DNA of 37,607 nucleotides, taken from assembly GCA_902601235.1 (NCBI GenBank), contig CACKMG010000007.1:1-37607 (forward strand), given 5' to 3'. Made by a program: the position numbers and the translations under genes. The notes beneath the pieces are model-generated. The model was given only the letters and a program-made list of their open reading frames with translations. It was not told the origin of the DNA and did no database searches. Position 1 is the first letter of the stretch. Each line of letters starts with the position of its first letter. Shown in pieces: positions 30,452 to 37,607 of the stretch. Source of the DNA: an uncultured Pelagibacteraceae bacterium. Lineage in GTDB: Bacteria; Pseudomonadota; Alphaproteobacteria; Pelagibacterales; Pelagibacteraceae.

Positions 30452-31170
30452 TTAATTTGAATTTTAAGTTTTTTTATTTGTTCTCTTATATTTTTTAGAT
30501 CCTCCCATGACTGTCTTTTATATTCTGGATATCTCAGCAGATAGGATGGATTGTATGTAATTAATAATGGGTAGCTCTTATTCTTTAAAATAATTTCTTT
30601 CCATTTACCTCTTTCATCTGTGATTTTACTGTTTAATCCAGTTAGAGCTTCCATTGCTGTTCCACCCAGTAAAATTATGATTTTTGGATCTATTATAGAT
30701 ATGTGTTCTTTTAAAAAAATTGAATAGCGCTTTATTTCTTGGGACGATGGTCTTCTATCATCAGGTGGTCTAAAATTTATAGAGTAAGTTTTATATATAC
30801 TTTCTAAGTTAATATCAATCGCCGAAAACATTTTTTTTAAAAGATCGCCAATTTCACCCTGAAAAGTCAATCCAGATTTGTCCTCTTCATAACCGGGTGT
30901 CTCACCAACAATCATCAAAGGACTATTAATGTCCCCATCACCAATAGTTAAATTTTTTGAATTTATTTTTAAATTACAATTTTCAATTGAATTTAGTTGT
31001 TTTTTCAGCTCTTCAAGCTTTTCCAGTTTTTGACTATCATCAACATTTTCTGAAATATTTATGGTTTTTATTCTATTTAAAGGTTTCTCACTAAAAATAA
31101 AATCTGGTTCAATTATATCGATTAGTTTTTGGATAGATTTGGAGTTTTGATTTAAGGTTCTTTTAGTCAT
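30448..31170 (-). CDS. Uracil-DNA glycosylase, family 4-like
   Basis: MIVGETPGYEEDKSGLTFQGEIGDLLKKM, RPPDDRRPSSQEI, ITYNPSYLLRYPEYKRQSWEDL. Confidence 0.9.
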   Translation of the reverse strand: MTKRTLNQNSKSIQKLIDIIEPDFIFSEKPLNRIKTINISENVDDSQKLEKLEELKKQLNSIENCNLKINSKNLTIGDGDINSPLMIVGETPGYEEDKSGLTFQGEIGDLLKKMFSAIDINLESIYKTYSINFRPPDDRRPSSQEIKRYSIFLKEHISIIDPKIIILLGGTAMEALTGLNSKITDERGKWKEIILKNKSYPLLITYNPSYLLRYPEYKRQSWEDLKNIREQIKKLKIQIK

Positions 31171-31181
31171 AAAGTAAGTTT

Positions 31182-32867
31182 ATGTTTTTCAAAAAAATAA
31201 AATTTGTCTTAATCTTGTTATTATTCTATCAGAGCCCATCATATTCTAAAAGCAATACTTTTGATAACTTAGACTCTAAAAATTTATCTAATTATTTTTC
31301 TGGTATCATTGCATTTGAAAATAAAGATAATTCAAATGCTTTGGATTTTTTTCAATCTTCAAAAATTTTGATTTCCAAACACGACCCTTATTTAAAAAGA
31401 TATGTTTCATCTTTGGTTTTAGAAAATAAAATTTTACAGGCAACAAATATAGTTAGAAATAATTTTGGAAATGAAAATACGAATTTTTTTGATGCTTATC
31501 TTCTTCTTATTTTTGATAGTTTAAAAAAAAGAAACTTCAATCAAGCTGAATTTTATTTAAAAGAGGCAAAAAGTTATTTAAAAAACGATGATTTTACCAG
31601 TGCAATACTAGGAATATTAAATCAATACATCTTAGTGTTTCAAGAAAATAAAATTCCAGCTAATAAAAAAAATTATGGGAACATATCATTAATTACAGAA
31701 ACTTTTCAAAGATGTTATTTAAACGATGATAAAACTGATAATTTTTTCTTGAATTTGATTAATAATCAAGAGACCGATTATACGAGATATACCTTTTTTT
31801 ATCTTAGTTATTTGATTGAAAATAATAATTTTATAGAAGCAATAAATATTACAAAAGATATAAACTATATAAATAGTACATTGTTATTGTCTCAAGGAAA
31901 ATACTGGATTGAAGAAAAAAACTTTAATAAATTTAGTGATGTATTTTCTTGTAAAAATCATAATGATATTCTGAGTGAATTTCTATTTTTAGTTTCTAAT
32001 CTTTACTCATCAGATGATAATTATGAAAAATCGAATTTTTATTTGAATCTCTCAAATTATTTAAATCCAAAATTTAAGTACAACTTATCATTAATAGTAG
32101 AGAATTATTATTTTAATAAAGAATATAAAAAATCTAAAAAAATATTAAAAAATTTCAACAAAGATGAAATTTTTTTTTACTGGTATCGAGTTAAAAAACA
32201 AGCTCAAATTATAGAAAAACAAAGAAACGCAGCAGAGTCCATAAACTTTATTGAGTCTGAATTTAATAAAATTGCAAATCCAAATAATAAAATGCTTTTT
32301 GATTTAGCAAATTTTTATAGGAATGCAAAAGAATTTGAAAAAGCAATAAATTTGTACACAAAACTTTTAGATAAAATTGATGATAACGCATTTATTCGTT
32401 CTGACATTTTATATCGAAGGGGAAGTAGCTATGAGAGAATTAAAAATTATAAGAAAGCTGATAAAGATCTTCTTGCCTCATTAGAGCTTGATCCTGATGA
32501 TGCTTATGTTTTAAATTATTTGGCTTATTCATGGCTAGAGAGAGATTTTAATATTGATGAGGCAATTAAAATGTTGGAAATTGCTTATAAGGCTGAAAGT
32601 GAAGACCCGTATATCATAGACTCTATCGGATGGGCTTATTATTTGGTTGATGATTATTTAAAAGCTGAAAAATTTCTTAATATTGCAGTGCAGTTGATGC
32701 CAGATGATCCAATTGTGAGTGATCATTATGGAGATATATTATGGAAGTTAGATAGAAAAATTCAGGCGAGGTATTTTTGGAAAAACGTTCTCCAAATGAA
32801 AGATGCAGAGAAAGAAATGATCAAAAATATCAATATTAAACTAATTTATGGACTTGATAATTCTTAA
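31182..32867 (+). CDS. Secreted/envelope TPR-repeat protein
   Basis: N-terminal signal sequence; C-terminal TPRs (ILYRRGSSYERIKNYKKADKDLLASLELDPDDAYVLNYLAYSWLE...IDSIGWAYYLVDDYLKAEKFLNIAVQLMPDDP). Confidence 0.85.
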   Translation: MFFKKIKFVLILLLFYQSPSYSKSNTFDNLDSKNLSNYFSGIIAFENKDNSNALDFFQSSKILISKHDPYLKRYVSSLVLENKILQATNIVRNNFGNENTNFFDAYLLLIFDSLKKRNFNQAEFYLKEAKSYLKNDDFTSAILGILNQYILVFQENKIPANKKNYGNISLITETFQRCYLNDDKTDNFFLNLINNQETDYTRYTFFYLSYLIENNNFIEAINITKDINYINSTLLLSQGKYWIEEKNFNKFSDVFSCKNHNDILSEFLFLVSNLYSSDDNYEKSNFYLNLSNYLNPKFKYNLSLIVENYYFNKEYKKSKKILKNFNKDEIFFYWYRVKKQAQIIEKQRNAAESINFIESEFNKIANPNNKMLFDLANFYRNAKEFEKAINLYTKLLDKIDDNAFIRSDILYRRGSSYERIKNYKKADKDLLASLELDPDDAYVLNYLAYSWLERDFNIDEAIKMLEIAYKAESEDPYIIDSIGWAYYLVDDYLKAEKFLNIAVQLMPDDPIVSDHYGDILWKLDRKIQARYFWKNVLQMKDAEKEMIKNINIKLIYGLDNS

Positions 32868-32870
32868 GTT

Positions 32871-33710
32871 ATGTTTGACAAAATTAAATCTCACGCGAAG
32901 ATTAATTTAGCATTAAATATTACGGGTAAATCAAAATCATTGCATAAAGTAGAGAGCATCATTGCTTTTGTAACATTACATGATGAAATATATATAAAAC
33001 AAATTAAAAAGCAAAATCATCAAATCTCTTTTTTTGGTGAATTTTCAAAAAATATAAATTCAAAAAATACTATTTCAAAATTACTTAAAATTTTAGATGA
33101 TAGAAATTTATTAAAAAAAAAATTTCGAATTAAGATAAATAAAAAAATTCCAATAAAATCAGGCTTAGGTGGTGGATCAATGAATGCAGCTAATATCTTA
33201 AAATATTTGTTAAAAAAAAACCTTATTAAACTTAGTAAAAAACAAGTTTTGAAAATTTCAAAATCAATAGGTGAAGATGTAATTTTAGGGTTAAATTCCT
33301 CTTGTTTAATTTTTAATTCAAAAAATGAAGTAAAACAATTTAAAGGGTGTAAAAATTTTTTTACTCTAATCATTAAACCTAATTTTGGATGTTCTACTAA
33401 AGATATATATTCACGGGTGAGAAAATTTGAAAGAAGTAAATTAGATAAACCAAAAAAAAAGATGTTTAATTATAAATTTTTGGCCAAAATGCACAATTCA
33501 CTCGAACCTATTGTATTACTAAGATATCCAAAATTAAAAAAATTAAAATCATTTTTAGAAGGTTTGTCAAAACCACTCTTTGTTCGAATGACAGGTTCTG
33601 GGTCCGCAATAGTTGCATATTTTCACACCAAAAAAGATTGTGATAAATCAATGATGCAGTTCAGAAAACAATATAAAAAATACTGGTGTATATCCTCAAA
33701 AACTATATAA
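32871..33710 (+). CDS. ispE: 4-diphosphocytidyl-2-C-methyl-D-erythritol kinase
   Basis: SHAKINLALNITGK, IPIKSGLGGGSMNAANILKYL, FVRMTGSGSAIVAYF. Confidence 0.95.
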   Translation: MFDKIKSHAKINLALNITGKSKSLHKVESIIAFVTLHDEIYIKQIKKQNHQISFFGEFSKNINSKNTISKLLKILDDRNLLKKKFRIKINKKIPIKSGLGGGSMNAANILKYLLKKNLIKLSKKQVLKISKSIGEDVILGLNSSCLIFNSKNEVKQFKGCKNFFTLIIKPNFGCSTKDIYSRVRKFERSKLDKPKKKMFNYKFLAKMHNSLEPIVLLRYPKLKKLKSFLEGLSKPLFVRMTGSGSAIVAYFHTKKDCDKSMMQFRKQYKKYWCISSKTI

Positions 33711-33742
33711 ATTCTTCTTTTTGTGTTATACGAATTTAATAT

Positions 33743-33816
33743 TGGGGCGTAGCCAAGCGGTAAGGCACGGGTTTTTGGTACCTGCATCCTAGGTTCGAAT
33801 CCTAGCGCCCCAGCCA
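33743..33816 (+). tRNA. tRNA-Gln (anticodon TTG), CCA encoded
   Basis: TGGGGCG...CGCCCCA acceptor, D-arm GCCAAGCGGTAAGGC, anticodon arm CGGGT TTTTGGT ACCTG, T-arm CTAGG TTCGAAT CCTAG, G-CCA 3' end. Confidence 0.97.
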
Positions 33817-33819
33817 AAT

Positions 33820-35097
33820 ATGAAAAATTTAATAGATAAAATATTTAGTAGAAAAAATAATTTAGAAAATATAAGCGAAAAAATAAAAAATCTTTCAAAT
33901 ACCCCACAATTAAAAAAAATATTCGATTCAATCAATTCATATTCTGAAACAAGTGAAATTAGGCTTGTAGGCGGATGTATAAGAAAAATTTTGAACAATG
34001 AAGAAGTTGATGACATAGATCTTGCAACAAATCTAGAACCCAATGAAGTTTCAGAGGTTTTAATGAAAAACCAGATAGATTATTACGAAACAGGAATTAA
34101 ACATGGCACCATCACAGCAATAATAGATGATAAAAAATTTGAAATCACTAGTTTAAGAGAAGATGTATTAACGGATGGTAGACATGCACAAATAAAGTTT
34201 TCTAAAGATTGGAGAAATGATGCTTTAAGAAGAGATTTTACAATTAATTCCATTTATTCTGATAGAGAGGGAAATATTTTTGATCCTTTTAATGGCAAGG
34301 AAGATTTAGAAAAAGGATTTGTAAATTTTATAGGTGATGGTGATAAAAGAATAAAAGAAGATTATCTTAGAATATTAAGGTATTTGAGATTTTTTATATG
34401 TTACTCTAAACAAAAACATAATCCTACAACTTTAAAAATAATAAAAAAAAATATTGATGGAATATCTCGATTATCTAAGGAAAGATTGTTAGATGAGTTA
34501 AAAAAAATTATTACACCTAATAATTTAATTAAGATTTCAAAAGACAAACAGACCTTAGATTTACTTAAGATTGTTTTTCCTGAACTGAAATATATCGATA
34601 ATTTTTATAAAATTAATTCTCAAGCAAAAAATTTTTTTATTGAAGTAGATTTTTTATTTTTATTATCAATAATGACTATTGATGATACTGATAATCTAGA
34701 TTACTTCTTATATAAATATAATCTTTCAAAAAAAGATCTAAATAGAATTAAAATTATTTCTGATTTCTATAAAGATAAACCTAATTCGACAACATTTTCA
34801 GAAAAAAATATGAATAAAATATTCTATTATAATGGAAAACAAGCTGTTTTAGATATTTTATTATTTAATATATTTAGATCTAAAAAATTTAATCAAAAAA
34901 ATATTAGCAATTTTATCAAATTATATAAATCAAAAAATATTCCGCTGATGCCTATAAAAGCCGATTTACTGATGTCAAAATATAATCTTTCAGCAGGTAG
35001 GAGTTTAGGCAATAAACTACAGTTAATTGAAAAGGAATGGGTTGAAAATAATTTCAAAATTACAGATCAGCAAGTTGAAAACATAATTAATAATTAG
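33820..35097 (+). CDS. cca: CCA tRNA nucleotidyltransferase / poly(A) polymerase family
   Basis: [71 protein letters not shown]. Confidence 0.92.
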   Translation: MKNLIDKIFSRKNNLENISEKIKNLSNTPQLKKIFDSINSYSETSEIRLVGGCIRKILNNEEVDDIDLATNLEPNEVSEVLMKNQIDYYETGIKHGTITAIIDDKKFEITSLREDVLTDGRHAQIKFSKDWRNDALRRDFTINSIYSDREGNIFDPFNGKEDLEKGFVNFIGDGDKRIKEDYLRILRYLRFFICYSKQKHNPTTLKIIKKNIDGISRLSKERLLDELKKIITPNNLIKISKDKQTLDLLKIVFPELKYIDNFYKINSQAKNFFIEVDFLFLLSIMTIDDTDNLDYFLYKYNLSKKDLNRIKIISDFYKDKPNSTTFSEKNMNKIFYYNGKQAVLDILLFNIFRSKKFNQKNISNFIKLYKSKNIPLMPIKADLLMSKYNLSAGRSLGNKLQLIEKEWVENNFKITDQQVENIINN

Positions 35098-35570
35098 ATA
35101 TATTTTACATCTTTTATTTCAAAATTTTTTACTCCAGCAGGTGTATTAATTTCAACTAAATCATTTTTATTTTTTCCTATTAACCCTTTTCCTATTGGAG
35201 ATTTAAAATAGATTAATTTTTGTTTTAGATCTGCTTCATCTTTACCGACAATTTTGTAATTTATTTTTTCACGCGTGTCTAAATTTTCTAAAAAAACTGT
35301 GGAGCCAAAAATAACTTTACCTTCATTATTTAATTTTGTAATGTCGATAACATTTGCTCTTGCAATAATATCATTTATTTCTGTTATTCTTCCTTCATTA
35401 TGAGATTGTTCTTCTTTTGCGGCATGGTATTCAGCATTTTCTTTTAGATCTCCATGAGATCTTGCTTCTGCTATAGCGGCAACAATTTCTGGTCTTTTTT
35501 TTTCTTTTAAAAAAATTAATTCTTCCTTAAGTTTATTTAAACCATTTAATGTAATTGGTTCTTTATCCAT
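35094..35570 (-). CDS. greA: Transcription elongation factor GreA
   Basis: [56 protein letters not shown]. Confidence 0.98.
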   Translation of the reverse strand: MDKEPITLNGLNKLKEELIFLKEKKRPEIVAAIAEARSHGDLKENAEYHAAKEEQSHNEGRITEINDIIARANVIDITKLNNEGKVIFGSTVFLENLDTREKINYKIVGKDEADLKQKLIYFKSPIGKGLIGKNKNDLVEINTPAGVKNFEIKDVKYI

Positions 35571-35571
35571 G

Positions 35572-36399
35572 TTATTTCCACTTAGCCAATGGAGGTAATG
35601 ACATCAATATTCCCTCAACATTGCCACCTGTTTGTAAACCAAATTTAGTTCCTCTGTCGTAAAGCAGGTTAAATTCTACATATCTTCCTCTTTTAAGGTA
35701 TTGTATTTCTTTATCTTTAACGGTCCATTTTTTTTTAATTTTTTTCAAAATAATATTTTGAAAAATCAATTGGAATGTTACACCAACATCTCTTACAAAT
35801 TCAAAATCTTTATAAAAATTTTTTTTCTTATAATCAAAGAAAATCCCTCCTATGCCTCTTGCCTCTTTTCTATGTGGTAAGTAGAAATATTGATCACACC
35901 ATTTTTTATATTTTTTATAATAATTTTTATTATGTCTATCGCACATCTTTTTTAAAATTTTGTGAAATTCTTTTTTTTCGTTTTTATCAATTTTTGATGG
36001 CGTAACATCCATACCTCCTCCAAACCAATCATGAGTTGTACATATGTATCTCGTATTAAAATGCATAGCTGGTATTAAAGGATTTTTCATATGCATCACT
36101 ACTGAAATACCCGATGCCCAAAATCTCGGATCCTTTTGAGCTCCAGGGATATTTTTTTGAAAGTGTTTTGGAAATCTTCCATATACTTTAGAAAAGTTTA
36201 CACCAACTTTATCAAAAACTTTTCCATTTTTTAGAATTTTATATTCCCCACCTCCTTCATCTTTTTTTGAATTTCTTTTCCAATTTGTTGATCTGAAATT
36301 AATCTTATTTTTTTCAAGTTTTATTATTGAATCACAAATAGTATTCTGAAGTATTTTAAACCAATTACTTGTTATGTTTTTTTTTATCTCCAAATCCAT
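35572..36399 (-). CDS. hemF: Oxygen-dependent coproporphyrinogen III oxidase
   Basis: [76 protein letters not shown]. Confidence 0.98.
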   Translation of the reverse strand: MDLEIKKNITSNWFKILQNTICDSIIKLEKNKINFRSTNWKRNSKKDEGGGEYKILKNGKVFDKVGVNFSKVYGRFPKHFQKNIPGAQKDPRFWASGISVVMHMKNPLIPAMHFNTRYICTTHDWFGGGMDVTPSKIDKNEKKEFHKILKKMCDRHNKNYYKKYKKWCDQYFYLPHRKEARGIGGIFFDYKKKNFYKDFEFVRDVGVTFQLIFQNIILKKIKKKWTVKDKEIQYLKRGRYVEFNLLYDRGTKFGLQTGGNVEGILMSLPPLAKWK

Positions 36400-36400
36400 T

Positions 36401-36874
36401 TTAAATAAAACCAGTTTGTTTAAGACTTTCAGCTAAAATAATTGCTGCTGATGAAGCTATGTTAAGAGAACGTTTATCATTTTTCATTGGTATTTTTAAT
36501 CGATATTTTACCAAATTATGAATTTTTTTAGGTACTCCTGCGCTTTCTCTACCAAAAAGTATTGTATCATCTTTTTCAAATTTAAATTTGGTATATGATT
36601 TTGTAGCTTTCGTAGTCATCAATATAATTCTTTGATTCTTTTTGAACTCAAAAAAATGATCAAAACTTTGGTAAAATACAATTTCTTTTTCATCCATATA
36701 ATCCAACACAACTCTCTTAAATCTCTTGTCATTTAATAAAAAGCCACATGGCTCTATAATCTCTAATTTTGTGCCAAGACAAGCACATGTTCTCATTATT
36801 GCAGCTGTATTCTGAGGAATATCTGGTTCAAATAATGCAATTTTAGGCCTTTGATTTATAGATTTCTGTGTCAT
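36401..36874 (-). CDS. trmL: tRNA (cytidine(34)-2'-O)-methyltransferase (SPOUT)
   Basis: ALFEPDIPQNTAAIMRTCACLG, ILFGRESAGVPKKIH, IPMKNDKRSLNIASSAAIILAE. Confidence 0.94.
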   Translation of the reverse strand: MTQKSINQRPKIALFEPDIPQNTAAIMRTCACLGTKLEIIEPCGFLLNDKRFKRVVLDYMDEKEIVFYQSFDHFFEFKKNQRIILMTTKATKSYTKFKFEKDDTILFGRESAGVPKKIHNLVKYRLKIPMKNDKRSLNIASSAAIILAESLKQTGFI

Positions 36875-36966
36875 TCTTTCAGTAGTAAATTTACAATTTT
36901 ATATTATATGAAACATATATTTAAGTAGAAATTATCTATATTGAGTATATTTAATTAAGAATATTA

Positions 36967-37476
36967 ATGTCAGAAAAAAAGACTAAAAGAAGAGATTTTT
37001 TATTCACCGCTACCTACGCAGTGGGCGCAGTTGGAGTGGGGGCAACGATTTGGCCTATGATAGACCAAATGAACCCAGATGCATCAGTAAAGGCATTGGC
37101 AAGTACTGAAGTAGATGTGAGTGCAGTAAACCCTGGTAAAACAATTACTGTTTTATGGAGAGGTAAGCCTGTTTTTATTAGAAGAAGAACTCAAGAAGAA
37201 ATAGCAGAAGCAAAATCTGTGAAGTTAGAGGAATTAAAACACCCTGAGAGAGATGAAGATCGAGTTAAAAATCCAGAGTGGCTTGTAATGTTGGGAGTAT
37301 GTACTCATCTTGGTTGTGTGCCATTAGATCAAAAGGGAGATTATAATGGTTGGTTTTGTCCATGTCATGGATCTCATTATGATATATCAGGTAGAATTAG
37401 AAAAGGTCCAGCACCAACAAATATGGAAATTCCCAAATATGAATTTGTTGACTCTAACATAATTAAGATCGGATAA
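36967..37476 (+). CDS. petA: Ubiquinol-cytochrome c reductase Rieske iron-sulfur subunit
   Basis: [39 protein letters not shown]...[11 protein letters not shown]. Confidence 0.98.
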   Translation: MSEKKTKRRDFLFTATYAVGAVGVGATIWPMIDQMNPDASVKALASTEVDVSAVNPGKTITVLWRGKPVFIRRRTQEEIAEAKSVKLEELKHPERDEDRVKNPEWLVMLGVCTHLGCVPLDQKGDYNGWFCPCHGSHYDISGRIRKGPAPTNMEIPKYEFVDSNIIKIG

Positions 37477-37481
37477 CAATT

Positions 37482-37607
37482 ATGAGTGATCACGAATATA
37501 TACCTAAATCAAAATTTGGAAAATGGTTTAATGATCGTTTACCTTTACTTACTTTAGCTAATCACTTAACTGATTATCCAACTCCAAAAAACTTAAATTA
37601 TTGGTGG
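37482..37607 (+). CDS. petB: Cytochrome b (bc1 complex), 5' end only
   Basis: ATG at 37482; MSDHEYIPKSKFGKWFNDRLPLLTLANHLTDYPTPKNLNYWW runs off the window after petA. Confidence 0.9.
   Translation, partial: MSDHEYIPKSKFGKWFNDRLPLLTLANHLTDYPTPKNLNYWW

Noticed and set aside
33020-33373. Minus ORF 117 aa
   Set aside because: Antisense shadow of ispE.
33623-33817. Minus ORF MAGALGFEPRMQVPKTRALPLGYAP...
   Set aside because: Classic spurious translation of the antisense strand of a tRNA gene (tRNA-Gln 33743-33816).
33789-34043. Minus ORF 84 aa
   Set aside because: Antisense to the start of cca and the tRNA 3' end; no family features.
35775-36005. Plus ORF 76 aa
   Set aside because: Antisense shadow of hemF.

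Overview
This is an AT-rich, very compact alphaproteobacterial chromosome segment. Gene content and order look SAR11/Pelagibacter-like: a retinal/carotenoid cluster crtI-crtB-crtY-blh, a two-b-subunit F0 operon, CcrM, and minimal intergenic space. I see no mobile element, CRISPR array or defence island. Main blocks: a partial MsbA-type ABC exporter; ubiA; a qor-pirin-DoxX-haloacid dehalogenase run; rsmE; an aa3 oxidase cluster (coxB-coxA-ctaB-[unlisted 41-aa ORF]-ctaG-coxC-surf1) leading into thrC and a peroxiredoxin; rnhA-thrB-ispH-blh-crtY-crtB-crtI; atpF-atpF'-atpE-atpB-atpI; smc, a DsbA-like gene and a DUF721 gene; mutY; an FAD monooxygenase; ccrM; rnhB; a family-4-like UDG; a TPR protein; ispE; tRNA-Gln(UUG); cca; greA; hemF; trmL; petA and partial petB. 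Most interesting points: (1) crtI is broken by one extra G in a G7 run, and removing one G restores a 486-aa frame; (2) a sigma70-like promoter upstream of ccrM carries two GANTC sites, one overlapping the -10 and one in the spacer; (3) a perfect 11-bp stem-loop lies just downstream of atpE, which itself has a perfect AGGAGG; (4) the SMC is short and has no recognisable hinge; (5) all four convergent gene pairs overlap at their stop codons; (6) tRNA-Gln ends 3 nt before the start codon of the CCA-adding enzyme gene. No wholly new system is evident. These are mainly regulatory or architectural oddities in a streamlined genome.
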